Below are positions 6,560-12,304 of a stretch of DNA of 12,542 nucleotides, piece by piece. Source of the stretch: Chloroflexi bacterium RBG_16_64_43 (GTDB lineage Bacteria; Chloroflexota; Anaerolineae; Anaerolineales; RBG-16-64-43). A model generated the notes under the pieces. It did not search any database. It had not been told where the DNA came from and worked only from the letters and a program-made list of their open reading frames with translations. Position numbers and translations under genes: made by a program. Position 1 is the first letter of the stretch; the number at the start of each line of letters is the position of its first letter. The stretch is taken from positions 1 to 12,542 of the forward strand of contig MGOA01000104.1 in NCBI GenBank assembly GCA_001796965.1. The letters are read 5' to 3'.

Positions 6560-7125
6560 TCTCTCGGCACCTGGTGGTGGGCGCGGCAGCGCGCTTCGTA
6601 CATTTCGCTGGCGCCCACCACGACCACCGGGTCGTGATAGCGCGCCGGCTTGCCGTTGATCAGGCGCTGGGTGCGCGTGGCCGGTTCGCCGCAGACCATG
6701 CAGATCGCGTGCAGCTTGTCGATCACCTCGGCCTGGGCCATCAGGGTCGGCATCGGGCCGAAGGGTTCGCCGCGGAAGTCGGTATCCAACCCGGCAATGA
6801 GCACCCGCAAGCCGTCATCGGCCAGGCGCTGCACCACCGGCAGGATCTCATCGTCGAAGAATTGGGCCTCGTCGATGGCCACCACCGTGGTTCCGGTCTC
6901 GATCTGGGCCGGGATCTCACGTGCGCCGCGCACCGGCGTGGCGTCGAAATCGGTGCCGGCGTGCGAGGTCACCTTGCTCACCGCATAGCGTGTATCCAGT
7001 GCGGGCTTGAAGACCTGCACCTTTTGGCGTGCGATGCGCGCGCGGCGCAGACGGCGAATCAGCTCATCCGTCTTGCCGGAGAACATCGACCCGCAGATCA
7101 CTTCCACCGAGCCGGCCTTACGCAT
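6556..7125 (-). CDS. tdk: Thymidine kinase (type II, zinc-containing)
   Basis: This 189-residue enzyme phosphorylates thymidine (and deoxyuridine) with ATP in the cytoplasm. The P-loop is GSMFSGKT (12-19). The DEAQFF motif (85-90) holds the catalytic acid. The structural zinc site is C142-x2-C145 and C180-x2-H183, the last ligand being His rather than Cys, which is common in bacteria. The lasso segment LINGKPARYHDPVVVVGASEMYEARC is typical of TK1-like enzymes. The ATG at 7125 is set by a strong Shine-Dalgarno GGAGG 4 bases upstream, and the family N-terminus begins there. The frame continues upstream through the rpmE terminator, which rules out the longer form. It is the first gene of the tdk-hpt-cca group, downstream of the rpmE terminator, so it probably has its own promoter. 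Confidence 0.95.
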   Translation of the reverse strand: MRKAGSVEVICGSMFSGKTDELIRRLRRARIARQKVQVFKPALDTRYAVSKVTSHAGTDFDATPVRGAREIPAQIETGTTVVAIDEAQFFDDEILPVVQRLADDGLRVLIAGLDTDFRGEPFGPMPTLMAQAEVIDKLHAICMVCGEPATRTQRLINGKPARYHDPVVVVGASEMYEARCRAHHQVPRE

Positions 7126-7160
7126 GGCGCCTCCTCGCGGGCATGAGCGGCTTGCGGCCA

Positions 7161-7189
7161 AGTCTACCTCACTCGGGCGGGCTGCACAA
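7161..7189 (-). promoter_or_regulatory. Possible promoter for tdk-hpt-cca
   Basis: On the minus strand, TTGTGC (7184-7189, three of six consensus) lies 17 bases before TAGACT (7161-7166, four of six). It sits between the rpmE terminator and the tdk Shine-Dalgarno, exactly where a promoter is needed, but the -35 is poor. Confidence 0.38.
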
Positions 7190-7212
7190 AAGGCGGCCTG
7201 CGCGTGATGCGC

Positions 7213-7256
7213 AAAAAGAAACATCGGGCGAGCCTGCGCAGGCTCGCCCGATGTTT
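7213..7256 (-). terminator. Rho-independent terminator of rplU-rpmA-rpmE
   Basis: Two perfect 19-base arms (7219-7237 and 7238-7256) form a 38-base palindrome with a GC-rich core (GGGCGAGCCTGC). On the minus strand it is followed by TTTCTTTTT, the T-rich tail of an intrinsic terminator. It begins 18 bases after the rpmE stop. On the plus strand a short TTTT follows the hairpin, so it could also stop antisense transcription. Confidence 0.85.
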
Positions 7257-7274
7257 TGCATACAACTGGTCGCA

Positions 7275-7751
7275 CTAGGCTGCGACGGGTTCAGGCTCTT
7301 CGCCGGGGATCACAAAGCCGCGCTGGCGCAGGCGCTTTTTCAGATCGATCAGGCTCTTGCGTCCGAAACCGTCCACCGCCAGCAGCGCTTCCTCGCCCGC
7401 GGCCAGCTTGTCGAGCACCTGGGCGATTGTCTCCAGCCCGGCGCGGGCCAGGGTGCCATTGATGCGTTCGCTCAGCTCGAGCGTGGCAATTGGCTGGTCG
7501 GTCGAGGTGCGCGCCGTGACGCGGGCTTCCTTTTCCACCAGGTAAGCCGTGCGCGCCTCGAGCTTCTTGTAGAAGCGGTCCACTTGCCCTTCGGTGTCGA
7601 CGATGCGCTGCTCGCCGGTGAAGAACGGATGGCAATTGGAGCAGATGTCGGTATGGATCACTTCGACCGTGGACCCGGTGTGCCACGTGTTGCCACAGGC
7701 GCAGATCACGGTCGCGTTCGCGAAGTACTTGGGGTGAATACCCGCTTTCAT
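7275..7751 (-). CDS. rpmE: Ribosomal protein L31 fused to an RNA polymerase alpha-CTD-like domain
   Basis: This 158-residue protein is about twice the usual L31 length. Residues 1-65 are a standard zinc-type L31: MKAGIHPKYF, C17-x-C19, C37-x2-C40 in DICSNCHPFFTG, then VDRFYKKL. A charged linker (about 66-85) leads to residues 86-148, which align with the RNA polymerase alpha-subunit C-terminal domain. The alignment runs from LELSERINGTLARAGLETI through QVLDKLAAGEEALLAVDGFG to RKSLIDLKKRLRQRGF, with the helix-hairpin-helix signature GFGRKSL. Against E. coli alpha, R96 falls at R265 and K132-S133 at K298-S299, residues that contact DNA; N268 is replaced by Gly. L31 sits on the 50S subunit at the intersubunit bridge. 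The ATG at 7751 has GGGAGGG 7 bases upstream. It is the third gene of the L21-L27-L31 unit and is followed by the terminator. The domain call is from pattern alone. Confidence 0.9.
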   Translation of the reverse strand: MKAGIHPKYFANATVICACGNTWHTGSTVEVIHTDICSNCHPFFTGEQRIVDTEGQVDRFYKKLEARTAYLVEKEARVTARTSTDQPIATLELSERINGTLARAGLETIAQVLDKLAAGEEALLAVDGFGRKSLIDLKKRLRQRGFVIPGEEPEPVAA

Positions 7752-7772
7752 ATGAGTGCCCTCCCCCGGAAT

Positions 7773-7784
7773 CGTCGCGCGACG
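7773..7784. repeat. Perfect 12-base palindrome between rpmA and rpmE
   Basis: CGTCGCGCGACG is its own reverse complement. It lies in the 94-base rpmA-rpmE spacer, 21 bases before the rpmE ATG. No Zur-like AT-rich operator is present. A role in mRNA folding or processing is possible, or it is chance in a GC-rich spacer. Confidence 0.25.
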
Positions 7785-7845
7785 GCGCAGGCCGGATGGC
7801 CCGGGGTGCAGTCCGGTCCTCCCGCCGCCGCGGCCCACTTGCGTT

Positions 7846-8115
7846 CTACGATTGAGGCTCGCCCGCCGGCAGCACGTTGACCCGTTTGCGGCCGCCGGTC
7901 ATGTGTTCGAATTGAATCAATCCGTCCACTGTGGCGAACAGCGTGTCGTCCTTGCCACGGGCCACGTTCGTCCCGGGGTGAATGTGCGTGCCGCGTTGGC
8001 GGACGATGATAGTGCCAGCGCGCACCGCCTGACCGCCGTAGCGCTTCACGCCCAATCGCTGCCCTTGGCTGTCGCGGCCGTTGCGGCTGGAGCCGGCGCC
8101 CTTCTTGTGTGCCAT
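7846..8115 (-). CDS. rpmA: 50S ribosomal protein L27
   Basis: This 89-residue protein of the large subunit has an N-terminal tail that reaches toward the peptidyl transferase centre. The sequence opens with MAHKKGAGSSRNGRDSQGQR and continues with LGVKRYGGQAVRAG, IIVRQRGTHIHPG and the tail segment FEHMTGGRKRVNV, all diagnostic. It starts directly at the MAHKKG form, without the cleaved N-terminal extension found in Firmicutes L27. The ATG at 8115 has GGAGG 7 bases upstream. It lies 33 bases after rplU and 94 bases before rpmE on the minus strand, the usual L21-L27 pairing. Confidence 0.97.
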   Translation of the reverse strand: MAHKKGAGSSRNGRDSQGQRLGVKRYGGQAVRAGTIIVRQRGTHIHPGTNVARGKDDTLFATVDGLIQFEHMTGGRKRVNVLPAGEPQS

Positions 8116-8148
8116 GCCTAACCTCCCGTTCTGACGCCGCGCGGCGCG

Positions 8149-8499
8149 CTAGCCGGCGGAGGCTTTCTTGGCGGCGGTGCGCCCGCCGGCCGCGATGCGC
8201 TCGATGCGCAGGCGCGTGTAATTCTGCCGATGTCCCTGGCGCACGCGGTAACGCATCTTGGCTTTGTACTTGAAGACCAGGATTTTCGGGCCGCGGATGT
8301 GCTCGAGCACGCTGGCTTTGACGTGGGCGCCAGTGACGAGCGGGGCACCCACGTGGGCTGTGTCCCCGTCGACCAGCAGTAGCACCTGCTCGAGATCGAC
8401 GGTGCTTCCCTCTTCAGCAGCCAGGCGGTCGACTTCGATCACCTGGCCTTCCTCGGCGCGATACTGCTTGCCGCCGCTTTCGAGTATGGCGTACTTCAT
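8149..8499 (-). CDS. rplU: 50S ribosomal protein L21
   Basis: This 116-residue large-subunit protein binds 23S rRNA. Diagnostic segments are MKYAILESGGKQYRAEEGQ (1-19), VLLLVDGD, IRGPKILVFKYKAKMRYRVR and GHRQNYTRLRIERI. A short Lys/Ala/Gly-rich tail (about 107-116) follows the usual end and is a normal variation. The ATG at 8499 fits the family start and has AAGGAG about 9 bases upstream; an upstream in-frame start near 8532 would add unrelated residues. It is the first gene of the rplU-rpmA-rpmE unit, with a leader of about 107 bases from the promoter at 8613-8640. Confidence 0.96.
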   Translation of the reverse strand: MKYAILESGGKQYRAEEGQVIEVDRLAAEEGSTVDLEQVLLLVDGDTAHVGAPLVTGAHVKASVLEHIRGPKILVFKYKAKMRYRVRQGHRQNYTRLRIERIAAGGRTAAKKASAG

Positions 8500-8575
8500 G
8501 TTTCGGTTCTCCTTCGCTTCGCCGACGTCCACGCCCCACAGGGCCCGAACGGCGGGGAGGGTCCGATACGTGCGC

Positions 8576-8603
8576 CTGCCCCAGCAGTCGTCTGCCGGGG
8601 CAG
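8576..8603 (-). promoter_or_regulatory. 5' leader hairpin of the rplU transcript
   Basis: On the minus strand, CTGCCCCGGCAG and CTGCTGGGGCAG pair over 12 bases with one G-T pair, closing a four-base ACGA loop. The hairpin begins only about 3 bases after the predicted transcription start. Hairpins in L21 leaders are known in several phyla as candidate autoregulatory sites, but I cannot match this one to a named motif. The remaining leader down to the Shine-Dalgarno is GC-rich without another clear stem. Confidence 0.5.
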
Positions 8604-8612
8604 CGGTAGAGA

Positions 8613-8640
8613 ATTATATCATGGGCCCGTGACCTGTCAA
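8613..8640 (-). promoter_or_regulatory. Consensus sigma70-type promoter of rplU-rpmA-rpmE
   Basis: On the minus strand the -35 is TTGACA (8635-8640) and the -10 is TATAAT (8613-8618), both perfect matches to consensus, with a 16-base spacer. In such GC-rich sequence this is very unlikely to be chance. The expected transcription start is near 8606. It suits a highly expressed ribosomal protein operon. Confidence 0.9.
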
Positions 8641-8691
8641 ACCATGCGACTCGGGCCAAGAACAGCCTGATTCCGCCTGTCGCGAGAACCT

Positions 8692-8707
8692 GCGTGGATC
8701 TCCACGC
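8692..8707. repeat. 16-base inverted repeat, possible operator
   Basis: The arms GCGTGGA and TCCACGC are perfect and flank TC. The element lies between the divergent rplU promoter and the winged-helix-type gene, a common place for an autoregulatory site. This is suggestive only. Confidence 0.3.
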
Positions 8708-8812
8708 GGCGACCTATCGAATCCACACTTTGGATGATGCCTGCTGGGTGGCGCAGGGCGATACTCAAGGAAAGGTGCGCAGCCTTATTCTGGACTTCAA
8801 GGATGGTGTTGG

Positions 8813-9727
8813 TTGACCGACATAGGACTCACGTGGCCGCTCATGGAAGATGCGGCTCAGGCGCTTCTCGTCAAGTACCTTCCGGCGGCCCAAGCCGCCG
8901 CCGCTCCTCACGGGCTCTCCCCCACCGCATGGCACGGCTGGCTCATCTCAGCCTTCTTCCTGCGTCCGCAACATCTCACCCTGGAAACGATCGCCAAACG
9001 CGATCCTTATTCCGCGCCTGCGCGCTGGCGCTCGCGGCTCGAGAAAGCAGCCCAACTCGGATACCTCGTGCAGGACGAGCGGCAGGGTTATTCGTTGACG
9101 CCCGTGGGCGAGCAGGCTGCCGACGGCGTGGTCCAGGCCATCTACCGCGCCATGGAGCGCCTGCAACCGATCGGCGAGGCGCACCTGGAGCAGATGGCTG
9201 CCCTGCTCGAGCGGCTGGTGACGGCCAGCCTCGCGGCGCCCGAGCCGCCTCACCAGTGGGCCCTTGAACTCAGCCGCCAATCGGATCCGGGGCCGACGGC
9301 GCCAGCCATGATCCGGATCGACCAATTGCTGACCGACCTGGACGCGTATCGCGGCGATTGTCACACCTCCGCCTGGCAGCCGCTGGGTGTGAGCGGCCTG
9401 GCCTGGGAAATGCTGACTCTCATTTGGCACGGTGAGGCTCGCGCCGCGGTGGATTTTGAATCGAAACTCCAGCGACGCGGCTATCGACGCGACGCCTTTG
9501 TCCACGCGTTGGATGAACTCCTACAGCGCGGGTGGGTGGCCGGCGATGCACAGGCGGTGGATATCACCCGCACCGGGCGCGATGCACGCGAGGCGGTCGA
9601 AGCCCAGACCGATGAATACTTCTACCGGCCATGGGCCGTGCTCAGCGCCGAGGAGCGCGAGTGCTTGAAGCAAGGGCTCGCTGATTTCGTCGAGGGGCTT
9701 CGCCGCGAGCCCGCGGTGACCGGCTAA
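8813..9727 (+). CDS. Winged-helix / HTH-type protein, SCO6745-like (tentative)
   Basis: This 304-residue soluble protein has two regions that look like winged helices. Residues about 35-105 contain helices and a wing ending in LGYLVQDERQGYSLTPVGEQA, as in MarR-like domains. Residues about 178-262 (YRGDCHTSAWQPLGVSGLAWEMLTLIW through RGWVAGDAQAVDITRTGRDAREAVE) follow, with a TDEYFYRPW segment after them. The second half recalls the SCO6745/SalK-like helix-turn-helix proteins of Actinobacteria ('YRDD.H...', 'TD....PW'), but that is from memory of pattern. The function is unknown; it may bind DNA or a ligand. The start is unsure: TTG at 8813 has AAGGA 9 bases upstream, and ATG at 8843 is the alternative, losing ten residues. 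It is divergent from rplU and 62 bases before the CinA-like gene, so it may share a transcript with that gene. Confidence 0.72.
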   Translation: MTDIGLTWPLMEDAAQALLVKYLPAAQAAAAPHGLSPTAWHGWLISAFFLRPQHLTLETIAKRDPYSAPARWRSRLEKAAQLGYLVQDERQGYSLTPVGEQAADGVVQAIYRAMERLQPIGEAHLEQMAALLERLVTASLAAPEPPHQWALELSRQSDPGPTAPAMIRIDQLLTDLDAYRGDCHTSAWQPLGVSGLAWEMLTLIWHGEARAAVDFESKLQRRGYRRDAFVHALDELLQRGWVAGDAQAVDITRTGRDAREAVEAQTDEYFYRPWAVLSAEERECLKQGLADFVEGLRREPAVTG

Positions 9728-9789
9728 TGAGGCGCTCCGGCCCGTGCTGGATGTGATAGCATACGCCTGTCCCGCACGCGGAGGTGTTT

Positions 9790-10275
9790 ATGCCCAGCGA
9801 CATCGAACGCCGGGTGGGTGAGAAGCTTCTGCAGCACCGCTACACACTCTCGCTCGGCGAATCCTGCACCGGAGGTCTCATCGGGCATCGCCTGACGGAT
9901 GTGCCCGGGTCGTCTGAATACTTCCTAGGCGGGATCATTGCCTATTCCTACGAAGCCAAAGAACGCCTGCTGGGTGTCCGCCACGACACGCTGTATCAGC
10001 ACGGCGCGGTGAGTGAGGAAACTGCCCAGGAGATGGCGCGCGGCGCGCGCCACGCGCTGGGGGCGGATATCGGCTTGGCGGTGACGGGGATCGCCGGCCC
10101 GGGTGGCGGCCTGCCCGGAAAGCCGGTTGGGCTGACATGGATCGCATTGAGCTCCCGCGATCTGGAGTCGGCGCGCCAATTCATCTGGCGCGGTGACCGG
10201 GAAGCGAACAAGCTGCAGTCGTCGGAGGCGGCGCTCGCCATGTTGGAGGAGTACCTCGACCAGCTTCGCGCATAG
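9790..10275 (+). CDS. pncC: CinA C-terminal domain protein / nicotinamide-nucleotide amidohydrolase (PncC-like)
   Basis: This 161-residue protein equals the CinA C-terminal domain alone, the usual size of stand-alone PncC (YgaD-type) enzymes. These deamidate nicotinamide mononucleotide to nicotinate mononucleotide and so recycle the NMN released by NAD-dependent DNA ligase. Diagnostic segments are LSLGESCTGGLIGHRLTDVPGS (20-41), FLGGIIAYSYEAKERLLGV (45-63), HGAVSEETAQEMA (71-83) and AVTGIAGPGGGLPGKPVGLTWIAL (97-120). There is no N-terminal molybdopterin-like domain of full-length CinA. The ATG at 9790 is preferred over the in-frame GTG at 9784 because GGAGG lies 5 bases upstream of it. It follows the winged-helix gene by 62 bases and is closed by the terminator at 10348-10380. 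Confidence 0.93.
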   Translation: MPSDIERRVGEKLLQHRYTLSLGESCTGGLIGHRLTDVPGSSEYFLGGIIAYSYEAKERLLGVRHDTLYQHGAVSEETAQEMARGARHALGADIGLAVTGIAGPGGGLPGKPVGLTWIALSSRDLESARQFIWRGDREANKLQSSEAALAMLEEYLDQLRA

Positions 10276-10347
10276 GATTGTCCGCACCGCGCCGGCTCCG
10301 CGCGTAAGCGTAGCCCCACATGCCCCCACACATCTGGCTCACAATGC

Positions 10348-10380
10348 AAAGCGGCGCGCCACATCGGGCGCGCCGCTTTT
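10348..10380 (+). terminator. Intrinsic terminator after the CinA-like gene, convergent with metG
   Basis: Perfect 13-base arms (AAAGCGGCGCGCC and its complement GGCGCGCCGCTTT) enclose a 6-base loop and end in TTTT. It lies between convergent genes, 72 bases after the plus-strand stop and 77 bases past the metG stop. On the minus strand a shorter TTT follows, so it probably works in both directions. The rest of 10276-10457 shows nothing else. Confidence 0.8.
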
Positions 10381-10457
10381 GACGGTTGTGAACAAACTTA
10401 ATCCAACGAGTTCCCCGGCCCTATCGCTTGGTTGGGGCGGCGGGGCCGAATGCCGGG

Positions 10458-12230
10458 CTAGTCGGGAACCGACACGAGCTTGGCGCGCTCGGCAGCGGCC
10501 ACCTCGGGTAGTAGTTTGCGGAACAGCGGACTCGGTTCGCCCAGGGGTTCGCCGCCTTGCAGCGTGCTCGCGGCCCAGCGGCCGGACCCGCCGCGGTCGT
10601 ATCTCAGCACTGGACGCGCCCCAAGCTCATCGTGTACTTCGGATTCACGCGTGGCACCGAAAAGCGGCGCCTTTCCGTGCAGCCAGCCGTTCACGGCCTC
10701 CGCGGCGAAGGGTATAACCGGTGCCAGTAGGACGTTGAGCGTGTCGATCGCGCGCACCGCAGTGAAGATCGTGCGCGCGGCGGCCGCGCGGTCGGTCTTG
10801 ATCTGGAACCACGGCCCCTGCTGGTCGAGGTAGCGGTTGACTTCGGTGGCCAGGGCCATTGCCTCGCCCAGCGCGGCGCGCAATTGGACCGCCTCGTAAC
10901 GCCCGCCCACGCTTTCCAGCCCCCCCTCAATCCGGGTCAGGAGCGCACGGTCTGCCGAAGTCAGATCCCCTGGTTCGGGGATGCGCCCCTCCCAGTGGCG
11001 GTAGGCGAAGGTGAGCACGCGGTTGACCAGGTTACCCCAGGTTGCCACCAGCTCGTCATTGTTGCGACGCACGAAATCGTCCCAATCCCAGTCGGTATCG
11101 TGCGCCTCGGGCATGTTCACGGTCAGGTAGAAGCGCAACGGGTCGGCGCCGTAGGTGGCGGCCGCCTCCGGTGCCCACACCGCCCAATGGCGCGAACCGG
11201 AGATCTTCTTTCCCTCCAGGTTCATGAATTCGTTGGCCGGGATGTCGAAGGGCAGGTTGAGTGCCTGCTCGCCGGCACCCGCGTACAACCGCGAGGCGCC
11301 CATGAGCTGAGCCGGCCAAATCACCGCGTGAAAGGGGATGTTGTCCTTGCCAATGAAGTAATAAGTCCGCGCCGCCCCGTTGTACCACCACTCCTTCCAT
11401 GCCTCCGGCCGCCCTTCGAGCGCCGCCCATTCGATGGAGGCCGACAGGTAGCCGATAACTGCCTCGAACCAGACGTACAGTCGCTTGCCCGGCCATCCCG
11501 GTTCGGGCAGGGGGATGCCCCAATCCAGGTCGCGCGAAATTGGCCGTCCGTGCAGCCCTTGCTCGACCATGTTACGGGCGAAACGGGCCACGTTTGGCCG
11601 CCAGTGGTCCTTTTCGCGCACGAGGAATTCCGCAATGGAGGGCGCCAGCTTTCCCAAATCGATGAAGAAGTGCTCGGTCTCACGTGGTACCGGATGCGAG
11701 CCGTCGATACGGCTGCGCGGATTGATGAGCAGCGTCGCTTCCAACAGGTTGCCGCAGTTGTCGCATTGGTCGCCGCGCGCGTTGGCGAAGTGGCAGATGT
11801 AACATTCGCCCTCGACGTAGCGGTCGGGCAGGTAACGCTTCTCGGTCTCGGAATACAGGATCGTTTGCTTCTCGCGGAACACGTAGCCGTTGTCGCGCAA
11901 GGCCAGAAACAGATCCTGCGCGACGCGAAAGTGGTTCTGGGTGTGGGTGCTGGTAAACAGATCGTATGAGATGCCGACCGCCACGAACAGATCGAGGAAG
12001 CGCCGGTGATAGCGCTGGTAGACGGCTTCCGGCGTGACGCCTTCGGCATCTGCACGCACGGTGGCGGGCGTGCCATGGGCGTCGCTGCCCGAGACCATCA
12101 GCACGTTGTTCCCGCGCAGCCGGTGGTAGCGCGCGAAGATGTCGGCCGGCAGGTAGGAGCCGGTCAGGTTGCCCACGTGGATGTCCGCGTTGACGTACGG
12201 CCACGCCACCGCCACCAGGATGTTGGTCAT
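10458..12230 (-). CDS. metG: Methionine-tRNA ligase
   Basis: This 590-residue class I synthetase charges tRNA-Met in the cytoplasm. The first signature appears as H18-V-G-N (HIGH-like) after VAVAWPYVNADI. The connective-peptide zinc knuckle is C143-x2-C146 and C156-x2-C159 (CYICHFANARGDQCDNCG), the four-cysteine form. TEHFFIDL, DWGIPLP and YVWFEAVIGYLSAS are typical of the enzyme. The second signature is KISGS (342-346), with Gly in place of the second Lys of KMSKS, followed by RHWAVW; MetRS variants of the KFSTS type are known. The C-terminal anticodon-binding helices follow, and the extra EMAP/Trbp111 tRNA-binding domain is absent. The ATG at 12230 has GGAGG 4 bases upstream; an in-frame start 45 bases upstream is less likely. 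It lies 74 bases after the sigma factor stop. Confidence 0.95.
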   Translation of the reverse strand: MTNILVAVAWPYVNADIHVGNLTGSYLPADIFARYHRLRGNNVLMVSGSDAHGTPATVRADAEGVTPEAVYQRYHRRFLDLFVAVGISYDLFTSTHTQNHFRVAQDLFLALRDNGYVFREKQTILYSETEKRYLPDRYVEGECYICHFANARGDQCDNCGNLLEATLLINPRSRIDGSHPVPRETEHFFIDLGKLAPSIAEFLVREKDHWRPNVARFARNMVEQGLHGRPISRDLDWGIPLPEPGWPGKRLYVWFEAVIGYLSASIEWAALEGRPEAWKEWWYNGAARTYYFIGKDNIPFHAVIWPAQLMGASRLYAGAGEQALNLPFDIPANEFMNLEGKKISGSRHWAVWAPEAAATYGADPLRFYLTVNMPEAHDTDWDWDDFVRRNNDELVATWGNLVNRVLTFAYRHWEGRIPEPGDLTSADRALLTRIEGGLESVGGRYEAVQLRAALGEAMALATEVNRYLDQQGPWFQIKTDRAAAARTIFTAVRAIDTLNVLLAPVIPFAAEAVNGWLHGKAPLFGATRESEVHDELGARPVLRYDRGGSGRWAASTLQGGEPLGEPSPLFRKLLPEVAAAERAKLVSVPD

Positions 12231-12261
12231 GCGGCCTCCGTCCGTGCCTGTTTCGGCGCGG

Positions 12262-12267
12262 ATTGTA
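12262..12267 (-). promoter_or_regulatory. Extended -10 promoter candidate for metG
   Basis: On the minus strand the sequence TGTTACAAT gives a TGn extension plus TACAAT (five of six consensus). The expected start is near 12255, with a leader of about 25 bases containing GGAGG. No good -35 is seen, which an extended -10 can tolerate. It lies in the 74-base sigma factor-metG spacer. Confidence 0.4.
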
Positions 12268-12304
12268 ACATGCACGAATTGAGAATCGCGGGAGCGAGGC
12301 GGGG

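Larger units (their letters stand above)
8500..8812. other. 313-base divergent intergenic region (rplU / winged-helix gene)
   Basis: This contains the rplU leader (8500 to about 8606), its consensus promoter (8613-8640), and about 170 bases upstream of the plus-strand winged-helix gene. That last part holds a 7-base inverted repeat at 8692-8707. I find no convincing promoter for the plus-strand gene and no RNA gene. Confidence 0.5.

Noticed and set aside
6556..7275. Longer thymidine kinase with 50 extra N-terminal residues
   Set aside because: The extension translates through the rpmE terminator palindrome. A strong GGAGG sits before the ATG at 7125, where the family N-terminus begins.
10884..11969. 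Plus-strand open frame of 361 codons opposite metG
   Set aside because: The metG frame is complete and diagnostic; the antisense frame is a codon-bias shadow.
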